From: Mercenaria mercenaria
Taxonomy: Eukaryota > Mollusca > Bivalvia > Venerida > Veneridae
Length of the DNA stretch: 64,000 nt
Assembly: GCF_021730395.1 (NCBI RefSeq)
Contig: NC_069369.1
Coordinates: forward strand, 63,949,501-64,013,500
Direction: 5' to 3'
Shown here: positions 1 to 9,984 of the stretch, piece by piece
Layout: each line of letters opens with the position of its first letter
Position numbering within the stretch: position 1 is the first letter of the stretch
Translations under genes and position numbers: made by a program
The notes under the pieces: generated by a model
What the model was told of the DNA's origin: nothing
Database searches by the model: none
The model's input: only the letters and a program-made list of their open reading frames with translations

Positions 1-210
1 AATGTGGTGTTTTTAACCTGAACTGTATCTGCAATGTCAAGGTTATTAGGGAGTCAAACGTTAGCGGGACTCTTCCGTCAGTAGGTAGAGCTATTGCTCT
101 CACTTAACCGTTCATCGGCATCGGCATAAATTTGGCTGAATTTTTGTATGTAAGCTGGTATATCAGTAAGTACGTGTGGAAATGAAATGAAACTTTGTCA
201 GATGAAACTA

Positions 211-1426
211 CGGTGTTCCGTTTGGACAATCGTGACTTTTTATTTAATACTAAACCGCGATGCACGATGGTACGATGACGAAAACGCGATGGCGCGATGG
301 CACGAAGATGAAACAACAATGGTACGATAGTGAAAATGCGATGGCACGAAGATGAAATCGCGAAGGTGCGATGGTACGATGGTTTGTCGATGTAATATCG
401 CGTTTTCATCATCGTGCCATCGCGTTTTCATCATCGTGCCATCGCGTTTTCACCATCGTACCATCGTGCCATCGCGTTTTCATCATCGTACCATCGTGCC
501 ATCGCGTTTTCGTACCATCGTTTTACCATCGCGTTTTCACCATCGTACCATCGCGTTTTCACCATCGTGCCGTCGCGTTCACACCATCGTACCATCGCGT
601 TTTCACCATCGTACCATCGCGTTTTCACCATCATACATCGCCTTCCGGTTAGAAATGCGCAGTTCCGTGCACTTGTATTTTTGTCAACAATAGATGAATG
701 TATCTCAATATATTTTGTGAGAAGAAATTTACCATTTAGATTCTGCTGTTTTGCAAAGTGTTTTATAAAATGGTCAGTGCTCAGTTCATTAAAACTTTGT
801 AAAATCTTCAAGGCCACGTCCTTTGTATTTTATGTATGCATGAAAGAAAATAAAAAGCTGGATGTAATAGTCACATGAAATTATTCAAACTCAGCTTATT
901 CTTGTTAGGATGTAGAAGGTACATAGTGAAATGTGAAAATGAGATTTATAAAGCCTGTATTTTACTGACACATATACTGTACCACTGCGCATGACCACAG
1001 GAAGGCGATGGTACGATGGTGAAAATGCGATGGTACGATGGTGAAAACGCGATGGCACGATGGTGAAAACGAGATGGTACGATGATGAAAACGCGATGGT
1101 ACGATGGTGATAATGCGATGGTACGATGATGAAAACACGATTGCACGATGGTGAAAACGCGATGGTACGAAGATAAAAACGCGATGGTACGATGATACGA
1201 TGGTGAAAAGGCGATGGTACGATGATGAAAACGCGATATTACATCGACATTTCACCATCGTACCATCGCATCATCGCGATTTCATCATCGTGCCATCGCG
1301 TTTTCACCATCGTACCATCGTTGTTTCATCATCGTGCCAGCGCACCATCGCGTTTTCGTCATCGTACCATCGTACATCGCGGTTTAGGATTCAATAAAAA
1401 GTCACGATTGTCCAAACGGAACACCG
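211..1426. mobile_element. Fold-back DNA element built of 22-bp repeats
   Basis: The first 26 bp (from 211, cggtgttccgtttggacaat...) are exactly reverse-complementary to 1401-1426. The two arms (about 211-645 and 995-1426) are reverse complements, separated by a unique loop of about 350 bp. Each arm is mostly a tandem array of a 22-bp unit like gatggtacgatggtgaaaac. Each array also flips orientation once (near 385-400 and 1235-1250), so each arm is itself palindromic. The flanks gatgaaacta (201-210) and gatgaaattg (1427-1436) match at 8 of 10 positions, consistent with a 9-10-bp target duplication as in Mutator/FoldBack-type elements; that class is an inference. No transposase is seen; frames inside are translated repeats. 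Confidence 0.8.
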
Positions 1427-1875
1427 GATGAAATTGTGATGAAATGATTATCAGTGTAAATTTTCATAACTCTCTTTCGCAAATTTACAAAACTGCGCCC
1501 CTTTTTCAACTTAGAATTTTTGTTTGTTAAGTTTTTGTATGTAAACTGGTATCTCAGTACTCACTTGTGGTAATGGATTGAAACTTAACACAGATAGTCA
1601 ATGTGATGATTTGACATACGACGCATATAGAGTTCGATAACTTTAATTTGTACTTTTACAAAATGATGCCCCTTTTCAACTAAACAGCATTTGATTAAGT
1701 TTGTGTATGTAAGTTGATATCTCAGTGCCCGCTGATAAGAAATGATTGATACTTCACATAGATGTTCAATATGGTGATGTCACCTATAATGATTAGGTTT
1801 TATCACAACTGTAATGATGTGACATGCAATGGAAAGGTTCCATAACTTTTTTTTGCATTTTTACAAAAGTATTTA
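1427..1875. repeat. Degenerate ~150-bp direct repeats
   Basis: Two imperfect units sharing phrases such as tatgtaaactggtatctcag (near 1535 and 1690) and a 'tttacaaaa...gcccctttt' tail. A third unit at about 127-210 is cut off by the fold-back element at 211-1426. No coding potential is seen. This is the host repeat into which the fold-back element inserted. Confidence 0.6.
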
Positions 1876-2600
1876 TTGCAAGATGCAGGATATTATCCCC
1901 CGCCGGAGTTGGAGGGATATTGTTTTGATGTTGTCCGTCCAGGTGTTCGTCCGTCCGTCCGTCCGTCTCAAATTGAAATGATTATAATTCAAAAAGCATT
2001 TAAGCTAGAATAACCAAACCTCACATAATTATTAATTAACACATGACCTATGCGCAGGCAAAGTTTTATCCCACTTGACCCAGTTTTTCCCTGGATTTGT
2101 TAGAGAAAAAAAAAGAAATTGCTTTTAATTCATAAAGTATTTTAGCTGAAATCACTAAACCTCACACAAATATTAACTAGCACATGACCTTTGCTCAGAT
2201 GTGTCTTATCCCCCTTGACCTAGTAAAAGCAGAGATGTCTTAATTTGTTTGATGCTTATAATTCAAAAAGTATTTTAGCTAGAAATTACCAATCCTCACA
2301 TAAATGCTAAATAGCCCATGCTCATTGCTCACACATAGTATTCCCCCTTTCCCATTAAAAGCAGATTTTCCCCTTGATTTGTTTAAAAATGGAAAATGGT
2401 TATAATTCGAAAAGTACTTTAGTAAGAATCACAAAACCTCACATAATGATTAATTATTACATGACCTTTGCTTATATATAGTATTATAGAGTTTTCTCCC
2501 TTGATCTGGTAAAAAAAGAATTTTTGACTGTATCTGAGTAACCTATTGATGGATCTTCATGAAACTTTACACAAATATAGATCACTATAGCGCAGTGTGG
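1876..2600 (-). repeat. Hairpin-ended GGAC repeat with ~130-bp tandem array
   Basis: Read on the minus strand this shows degenerate units of about 130 bp (recurring 'cctcacataa...catgacctttgc' on the plus strand), then a (GTCC)n tract near 1938-1968, then a stem-loop at 1890-1921 (atattatccccc / ggagggatat). The same repeat resumes at 3015 after an inserted LTR element. Same layout as the repeats at 27.5, 53.8 and 59.5 kb. Confidence 0.65.
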
Positions 2601-2748
2601 TGTCACAGGGTGAGAAAAATGTGCAGCCAGACCGGGTCTCTAACCCGGGGCCTCGGAATACCGTTCCGATGCTCTACCGACTGGGCTACGCGGTTGCCTA
2701 CACATTTTCTCCCCGTTTTAATAATTATTCGGGTCCTATACCGTGACA
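2601..2748 (-). repeat. 3' LTR of the TRIM element
   Basis: 148-bp LTR with clean TGTCAC...GTGACA ends. It follows the purine tract on the minus strand and abuts the GTGG duplication. Its tRNA-like core has a damaged B box (GGTTAGAGACC against GGTTCGAGTCC in the other LTR). Confidence 0.75.
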
Positions 2749-2850
2749 CATTTCCCCACCATTTTGTAATTCGTCCTCGAATTTCAGCGGGTACTTTATA
2801 TATAAGCAATTATAGGCGTCGTAGACTAACCAGTGTAATGCCGTCACGGT

Positions 2851-2866
2851 CCCCCGTTGGGCGCCA
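2851..2866 (-). other. tRNA-Lys primer-binding site of the TRIM
   Basis: On the minus strand this reads TGGCGCCCAACGGGGG. The first 12 bases match the complement of the 3' end of animal lysine tRNA (...GTTGGGCGCCA), the usual primer site of many Gypsy-type LTR elements. It starts two bases after the 5' LTR, as expected for a primer-binding site. Confidence 0.75.
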
Positions 2867-2868
2867 AA

Positions 2869-3014
2869 TATCAGCTGGTGCAAACAAAATGTGCAGCCAG
2901 ACCGGGACTCGAACCCGGGGCCTCGGAATACCGTTCCGATGCTCCACCGACTGGGCTAGCCGGTTGCCTACATATTTTCACCCCGTTTTTATTTTCAAGT
3001 CCTATACCGTGACA
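2869..3014 (-). repeat. 5' LTR of the TRIM element
   Basis: 146-bp direct repeat beginning TGTCACGGTATAGGAC on the minus strand. It is close to the copy at 2601-2748 over most of its length, but its final ~15 bp has diverged (ends ...CAGCTGATA instead of ...CTGTGACA). The divergence between the LTRs suggests an old insertion. Confidence 0.75.
2893..2968 (-). other. tRNA-like sequence inside the 5' LTR
   Basis: On the minus strand there is an A-box-like TAGCCCAGTCGG and a perfect B box GGTTCGAGTCC. A 5-bp anticodon stem (TCGGA/TCCGA) closes a 7-base loop ACGGTAT, and a 5-bp T stem (CCGGG/CCCGG) is intact. The loop would give anticodon GGT (threonine), but base 33 is C instead of U and the acceptor stem is poorly paired, so this is not called a working tRNA gene. 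It has the internal promoter elements of RNA polymerase III. A second, more damaged copy is at 2623-2698. Confidence 0.65.
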
Positions 3015-3240
3015 GTGGCACGCGCATTTTCTTGTTAGGATCTCTTTATCAACCAGAGTAATTGCCCTTTTACAATCTATAAATTCCCCACATAACAAGG
3101 ATCTTTATGAAGTTTAATACAAGTATAGATCACTATAGGGCGGTGATGCATGCGTATCTTTCATCAGAATCTCTTCTGTTATTGCCCTTTAAATGAATAA
3201 ATTTTTCCTCTTGATTTTGTAAAAAAGGAACAAACAAACA
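3015..3240 (-). repeat. Continuation of hairpin/GGAC repeat after the TRIM insertion
   Basis: Resumes the repeat broken at 2600. The phrase atagatcactatag occurs at about 2577 and again at about 3125, each preceded by a similar 'gatctt.atgaa' stretch. Removing 2601-3014 and one GTGG restores a continuous unit. Confidence 0.55.
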
Positions 3241-6200
3241 ATTGCGCGGTTACATACTAACATACTAGTAACTCTTACACAGTAAGAGTAACCCTAATAG
3301 AGACCAAAGTGTTTTAAAGTTCCCCGTAAGATACTGAAATCGGCTTAAACAAGAAAAGAATGGACAATAAAAGATTCTTGCACTTGTGTTGTGCAGTCGT
3401 AAGTAAGAATTAATAATTCTTAAGCCTTTGCTATCATAAATTTGGTCGAACTTCTACAGTTCTTTTTTTTTTTTTTAAAAATCGTTGGAAAAGTGGACTT
3501 GAGCAGGACATGAACTATTTATCTCCGTATAAAGCGTTCAATAACGTTTACGCCAGTATGACTCGGGTAAATTGCCAGGAGGAGATAATAGCGTGTTTCC
3601 AAAGTAAGAAAAACTACTTAATTGCAAAAATACACCTAGGTGAAGATTGTCAACAATCGTCATATTTACCGATAGACACAATTTATAATTAACCCACCGA
3701 AGGCACCATTTGTAAAGGTACCCCTGATAATACTCTCGATTTAATTACGCTCTTGGCACGATACATGTCACACTTTATTTTTGTAGTTCTGAAAATTCAG
3801 CAAAAAAAAAAAAAAAAATAGGGCCGTTTGCTTCATCTTTTTTTGTTAGACTGATTTTGAAATAGGACCTAACGCAAGTTTTCACGATGAAAATCACAAT
3901 TTTCATAACATTTTCGCCAATAGAATTTTTTCTAAAATGTAGATTGTAATGAAACTTCTCACAGTCGTAAATAAACATATGGCCTATAATATGGTGAAAT
4001 AAAATCTATAGGCCCGTGCTCTTGTTTTTGAGATATTTGCCCATGATTAAAGTGAACCACACATTACAAGCTGGTTTTAAGCTATTATTTTGAATTATTT
4101 AACGTGCCACGTGTTTTAATTTCATATTTTAACTGTAGAAAGATAGTATCGTTGCTATTGTAATAAATTTACTCACGGGTCGCCATTCATTCATAAACTG
4201 ATGATTTTCATTGCCGTACGACGAATCCAGGCTTCATTCTACGTTATCCGGATAAATGACGTTACGCCTTCACTTCCGGTTTATCAAACGTGCAGAACTT
4301 CCTTAAAACCGAATGTAACATCTATTAAATATTTCTATACGCATATCGTGTAAGTAGAATACAAAAAACAGCTATTTCGTGGCTGGCGCTACTGACAACT
4401 TTGTCTAATTTTTAAACAATGAATTAATAGATTTCTTCGTCTAACACTCACTGAATCATGCTGTTTTTACTTTTTAATTAAACAGACAAACAAACGAAAC
4501 ATTTTCATTTTTTTTTATTTCGAAATTCTACTTGAAGCATGACGAAGAATGTACATGTAGCGCAACTTTTTTTCTCTTTGCAAGCTTACAAGAAAGAACG
4601 AGATATGTTCACCCCAGCAACATTTTCTCACCATGTAGTCCCCTATTATATTTGTAACAGGGTTTACACAAAGACTATGATTAATTAAAGCATCACCGGT
4701 GTCACCATAAATGAGGTTTTCAGTCAATTTCAACGTCTTCCGAGCTGGCAAATAGAAAACTACTGAATAATTGATGGGCAAAAAGGACCCTAGTTTAATT
4801 TTGTAACGCTTGGGACCCGTCGTAATTTAAACAAGTTTCATTATGGTCGCAAAAAACATTTTCAGACTAATTCCTCAAAAACGTCTAGGACAGAGAAATA
4901 AAGCCATATTTTCATTATCTCCGGTGTAAGACTATGGTTCTGATGAAAATTATTCAACTTTATGCGTAATTGATTGGTGATTATTTTCAAACAGAGCTTG
5001 ATCTATGTACAGTCTCATTACCGCAATTTTATGGGGAGTATCAGTCTGGTGAAGAATCTATTCATAAAACAATCAATAAAGTTTAATAACTTTGACAAGT
5101 TTTTGGTTGCGGGTTTATCCCGCTACCAAAGTTAAAGTGTATTTCTGACAATCATAGCATCTATTATTTTATCGAATCACACCGAAATGAAAGTTAAAGT
5201 GCTACACAAAAAGTCCATTCATGAACAATGCGAATGGATTATCAATGCAAAAGCAGTCCTTATCAACCTGTATCCACTCACACTGACCATTTAGATATAT
5301 AGATTATCAATTGATAAGGTATCCGCCCATGGTTACATCACAACTGGTCTGGCGTAGTTCATCTTAGATATGAGCACATAAATTTATTTGTTTCATTCAT
5401 ATATATTCATAGACTGGCATTTAAACAGAAAATAAATCTACCAAAAACCCGCAACCATAAGACATTTCAAAGCTTTGATTTTTTAATCCTGTAGGCTGAC
5501 TAAGTAAACATGAAAATGGTGCGACAACTATCAAAACGAAAAAGGTTATTATCATGACTTTTTTCTATACATAAGAACATTTTATATATTAGATCTAAAA
5601 GAGAGTGCTAGTACATGTATTACTATATACCAGGGCCCATATGTTCGTACCCCTTTCCTCAAACTAAAATTATTATTACTTTGGAATTGGACTGTGATCT
5701 GTATGCCGCTTTATTCCCCAAGTAATAAGTTACATTCTTCCAGAGGAGTTGCCTACATGAGTATATATACAAATACATATATGCATAATACATACATAAT
5801 ATATACTTAATATACATGTATACAATGTTAACGAAATTATGAATATGAGTTCTAATCTGCAACGTCCATTTATAAAAAAAAAATAGGTCAAAGAGAGGAC
5901 CGATCTACCTAGTAACCTTTCAGTAACAAAAATACAAAAAGTAAAATTCAACCGTATGCGCCAATATTAATCATTTACTGCTTTAAAATATTCGCATGTC
6001 TTAAGAATGTGATTGTACAAATTATATGAATAATCGGTTAAATACAAACCTGGCCGCGTTTCTTTATTTATAGTAGGCTTGGCATATTTTCTGATATACA
6101 ATTAATTTACAAACCCATTTAGCATCAGCCAAAATTGATATATTTTTGACACACTGTGTGTTATTCGTCAAATAAACAGACTATGTTTATATATCCATCT

Positions 6201-6829
6201 TTCATTCAATCATTCAGAAACATATAAACATATCAAGCGCGTAAGCATATATTTTAAACAATGTGTTAAAGAAATATAAATATAATATTAAATGTTTAGA
6301 GTACATACATTGAGTGTATGAGGTTATCGTTAAATGTTGACGTTAAAAACTTCAAATTTACAAGACAAAATCCAGCTGCAGAATTGTCTTATATTTCAGC
6401 AATTTGTATCATTAGAATCATATCTGATACACATATAAATTGTGGTTTAAATTGGAGAGGTTGCGAGTTTAATATTAATAAATGTTCATGTCCGCGTACG
6501 TGTCGTAAAATCCTTTACGAAATATGCCATATGTAAGTTGTGTTTTTAAAAGCAAGTTTAAACACGTACACCGGGAAGGTGTATGCGATTAAAATTGTTT
6601 GAAAATCGTTTTGTTGAGAATTTTGACACCGCAGACCACATAATTATGCACATTTAAAAATAAAGCATGAGCTATTGTGCGTACCATTTGTCTTAAAAGC
6701 TCAACCCCTTTAATGTTATACTTCTGCCGTTAAATATATTCGCCTCAAGAAAAAGGGTAAGCTATTCCAGTTTTCAAAACATAAAATTCTGTAAAATACT
6801 TGGAATAATAAATAATATGAATTATGTTA
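3241..6829. other. AT-rich stretch without a recognisable gene
   Basis: Contains homopolymer runs (T near 3462, A near 3800), an ACAT-rich microsatellite-like stretch near 5755-5825, and short frames (60-90 codons) with no recognisable domain, compositional bias or splice context. Nothing supportable is seen. Confidence 0.5.
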
Positions 6830-7029
6830 GCCTGGCTTCCTGCCTGCATGGTTATTTTTTTTTTTTAAATACTGCAAATCTTTTATATGTAAGTTTTAAG
6901 CCTCTGAAATAACACATTTTATCTGATGGCTGAACCCAGGGGCAATTAAAAATGTTAATACAGAAACAACCTGCTGGAGTGACTTCCCCTGTTTATTAAT
7001 GAGAATAAAAATAGGGATGGGAGCCAGTC
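6830..7029 (+). mobile_element. TA-flanked MITE (mariner-like)
   Basis: 200-bp element with ends gcctggcttcc and ...gggagccagtc, imperfect inverted repeats, bounded by TA on both sides (6828-6829, 7030-7031). It is an internally deleted relative of the 2,052-bp element at 56118-58169: its first ~115 bp match the 58.05-58.17 kb end and its last ~90 bp match the 56.12-56.23 kb end, both in reverse complement. TA duplication suggests Tc1/mariner-type mobilisation; no transposase is present. Confidence 0.75.
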
Positions 7030-7304
7030 TAGAATTATGTAATTTTTGGACCGAAATACAGCTCAAGTCGATCTTGTTTCCTTCACAGTTTTCCCGCGTG
7101 ACTATTTAACGAAAGAGTGTTTCATTTTAATGAATATGAACTTAAACTCACCAGATCACAAGTTATTTTTTTGTTTTAACTAAATCTACAATTCTGCTGA
7201 TACGTAAACATCGTTTTAGTCAATTTTACATTTTTTAATATGTATGTACATCTTGAGAGGTACCCGTTTAAAAGTACATCATTAAAACCAGGTTTAAATA
7301 TGAT

Positions 7305-7480
7305 ACGATGAAGTGGAGCGATAGTCAAGTGATTATGATGTCAGGCGCATAACCCGGGGTCGTTAGTTTTGAGCCTCATTTTGGTCACGACCGCACATTC
7401 CCACGTGAAATCAGTACTGGATTTTCCAAGAAGCGGACACTCCAGAATGATTCAAATAACCTTCTAGTTTACAGTTAATC
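7305..7480 (+). repeat. Possible tRNA-derived SINE remnant
   Basis: A tRNA-like head is suggested by 'ggagcgatagtcaagtgatt' followed about 40 bp later by 'ggtcgttagttttgagcc', a decayed B-box-like stretch. No clear tail or target duplication is seen. Weak call. Confidence 0.3.
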
Positions 7481-7509
7481 CAGCTAAAATAAATCATTTT
7501 ACAATCTAA

Positions 7510-7720
7510 ATATGATAAACAGTCAAACAGCCAGTCAAGAGAGGGACACAATGTGGCTGCTTAAGGGAGGTAACTCACAATGTGGCTGCTTAAGAGAGGT
7601 AACTGCTTAAGACAGGTGGAAATTGGAACAAAATGTAAATTCCGGATTTAGCTGACTGGCCACTTCAGGCAAGTGGCTGCCTAATTAATACAAGCGGCTG
7701 CTAAGGCAGGGATGACTGTA
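7510..7720 (+). repeat. Short tandem repeats (gtggctgcttaa...ggtaact)
   Basis: The phrase caatgtggctgcttaag occurs twice about 33 bp apart (from 7550), followed by weaker relatives (aagtggctgcc, caagcggctgc) at 7660-7710. No gene. Confidence 0.5.
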
Positions 7721-8682
7721 TGGTGTATAATGAGAACGTAGCGCGTATATTGTTGCATGTTTCAGAGAAATATGTATAATATATGTGACTGAATACACTG
7801 TTTTGTTTTCTAGCAGTATTATTAAAAGTGCAACTTACAAGTTTTTCACGTGTGTGACTTTTACAGCAAGCCAATAATTATTTATATTTTGTTCAGTGTG
7901 CATTCAAGTAAATGTTTTTTACATGGGAATATTATCATGTATTAAAATCATCCTGACTTCTTTTACGAGACGGAAACATTTATTAGAATAAAAAACTGAA
8001 TTCCAATATCTGTTAAAGGCAGATTAAACCGGCGATATCTCAGCAGAATGGAGGAAATATGGCTCACATTCAGAAACTTTCTAATTCCTCAATGCACGAT
8101 TGAATGTGCTCGTGGGAACTGGGAACAATCATTACGAACAATTACTTTAATTGAGTAACAATTAAAACTGACACAAGAACAAAGGTCTAGTTTGTAAATG
8201 AGCCCTTTGTAACGAAAAGGGAAGCTAAATTCAATTTTATTTTCGAACGACTAGCTTTGCAAGAAGATGCCCTGTTAATATAATCATTAACGTCGAAACT
8301 GATTACCTTTTAATGACTTGTAAAACGCTCCAAAAGGAGAAAAATCTAAATAGTCCTTTTTTCCAATTGAGAGAGCGTTTTAAATCACTTAGTGGATATG
8401 GAAAAACATTTGTATGGAAATTGGCGGTGATTCGAGCATGCAGATTTCTTCTAAATAAGAATTTATGTTATTCATTAATATTTCGAAGGAGTTTTCCGCT
8501 TTATGGCGGAAGAATGTATCTATCCTTAAGCTGGTGCTGCAACTAAGACTTTTGTCATTTGTTTTAAAGGAATTGAATGATCAAGTTCGCCTTTGAACAT
8601 GCTATAAATGGTAGATGGAAATGTTTGATAAGCGTTAAAATATTAACAGACTGTCATTTTTTTTCTATATTGCTATATATTA
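7721..8682. other. No gene or repeat recognised
   Basis: AT-rich. One 77-codon frame (8313-8546) has no recognisable motif, signal peptide or splice partner and is not called. Confidence 0.4.
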
Positions 8683-9779
8683 GGCTGGTTCCTTATTCCT
8701 TATTCCTTTTTTCAAATAAGGAATAAGGAACTAATTCCTTATTCTTAATTCGGAGAATACTGTGTAAAGGCAAAGAGAAAATGATCCTTATTCGAGGTCA
8801 AAAAATAAATGTTTCAAAGCATAAAATGATCATGTTAAATCATGAAACGAAAAACTAAAAAAAAAAAAAAAACGAATAAGGAACTTGTTCCCTATTCCGT
8901 TTTCAAGTTGAATAAGATTTAAAGAAAACGAAAATGCAAGAGTAGCAGTTTTCGAAAAGCTAAACTATCGGAAGCTTTTTATAGACGCTGAAATTTTTAT
9001 ACAGTGTCTGAAAATTCATAATGTAGATGCGAAACATTAGCATTTATATATGTAAGACAGTAATTCAAAATGATTAAGAAAAACAAATTGGTGAAAATGT
9101 GACATCTTAAAAATAAATAATAATAAAAAATCTTCAGATCGAATAAGGAATAAGGAACTGGTTCCCTATTCCTTTTTCAAAAGTCGAAAAACCGAAAATA
9201 AAAACAATTGCCTGTCATGAAAAGCACGTCAAGACATGCAAGAGTTGCAGTTTTATTTAGAGAGTACATGTATGCCTCAAAATAGATGTACAAAGATCGA
9301 ATAAAGAACTAGACTTATATTAGATGGAATCGTAATTACGATTTATGTCTTACTTAGATGTACTGAACAGGTTCTTAATGTTTCGCGTACATGTTTCAAC
9401 TGACTTGATGAATTTGCAGACTCTGTATATATCATATCTAACAAGACATACACATTCAACAACCAGAAAATGAGACCGTTTCAAACTGCAACTCTTGCAT
9501 GTTACAAAAGTGGTTTTCATGACAGGTCATCGTTTTCATTTTCGGTTTATTCTATTCTTTATTCGACCTTTGAGAAAGGAATAAGGAATCAGTTACTTAT
9601 TCCTTTTTCGGATTTTCATTCTTACTTGTTCGTTTTCTGATCTAGCGTGTTCATTTTATGCTGTGAACCGTTTTACCCGCGAGTAAAGATCATTTTCTCA
9701 TTGTTTTTAGTATTCCCCGAATGGGAAATAAGAAATTAGTTCTTTATTCCTTATTTGAAAAAGGAATAAGGTACCAGCC
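8683..9779. mobile_element. Long-terminal-inverted-repeat MITE, TA-flanked
   Basis: 1.1-kb element with ends ggctggttccttattcc and ...ggaataaggtaccagcc, flanked by TA (8681-8682, 9780-9781). The arms are imperfect reverse complements over at least 300 bp (for example caaagcataaaatgat near 8815 pairs with the tattttatgctgtga region near 9660). Both are laced with the palindromic phrase 'ggaataaggaac...gttccttattcc'. No transposase frame. Probably a fold-back derivative of a TA-targeting transposon (inference). Confidence 0.75.
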
Positions 9780-9984
9780 TACTCTCCATAGTAAAATGTA
9801 CATACGAAATACACTGAAAAGTGTTAAATATCCTTATTTTTCTTCTTCTTTCAATATAAAATACCTTTTTTTAAAGTTATACTGTCGTTTTCATCTATTA
9901 ACACACATGAAGTACAAATTTCCTGTCTGTGTGCCGTATCCTAATTTATCCTGATAAATAATGTAACACTTTTTAAACGTGCAG

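Larger units (their letters stand above)
2601..3014 (-). mobile_element. TRIM-like miniature LTR retrotransposon with tRNA-like LTRs
   Basis: A 414-bp element on the minus strand flanked by a 4-bp duplication GTGG (2597-2600, 3015-3018). It has two direct LTRs of 146-148 bp that begin TGTCACGGTATAGGAC; the 3' LTR ends CCCTGTGACA. Two bases after the 5' LTR lies TGGCGCCCAACGGGGG, complementary to the 3' end of a lysine tRNA (primer-binding site). A purine tract, GGTGGGGAAATG, lies directly before the 3' LTR. The 120-bp interior has no gag or pol, so the element would depend on enzymes from elsewhere. Both LTRs hold a tRNA-like sequence in sense orientation, which is unusual and recalls the 5S-bearing Cassandra TRIMs of plants. 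Confidence 0.8.

Noticed and set aside
211-1426. CRISPR-like regular repeats
   Set aside because: The units are contiguous, with no unique spacers, and the genome is animal.
104-1431. Many overlapping frames (64-154 codons) in the first 1.4 kb
   Set aside because: They are translations of the 22-bp repeat array (SRFHHRTIV-type) on both strands; the repetition is at DNA level and there is no gene context.
2623-2698. Second possible tRNA gene
   Set aside because: Damaged B box and weak acceptor stem; it lies inside an LTR and is part of the TRIM.
4515-4781. 88-codon frame on the minus strand
   Set aside because: No recognisable domain, no splice or promoter context, AT-rich chance frame.
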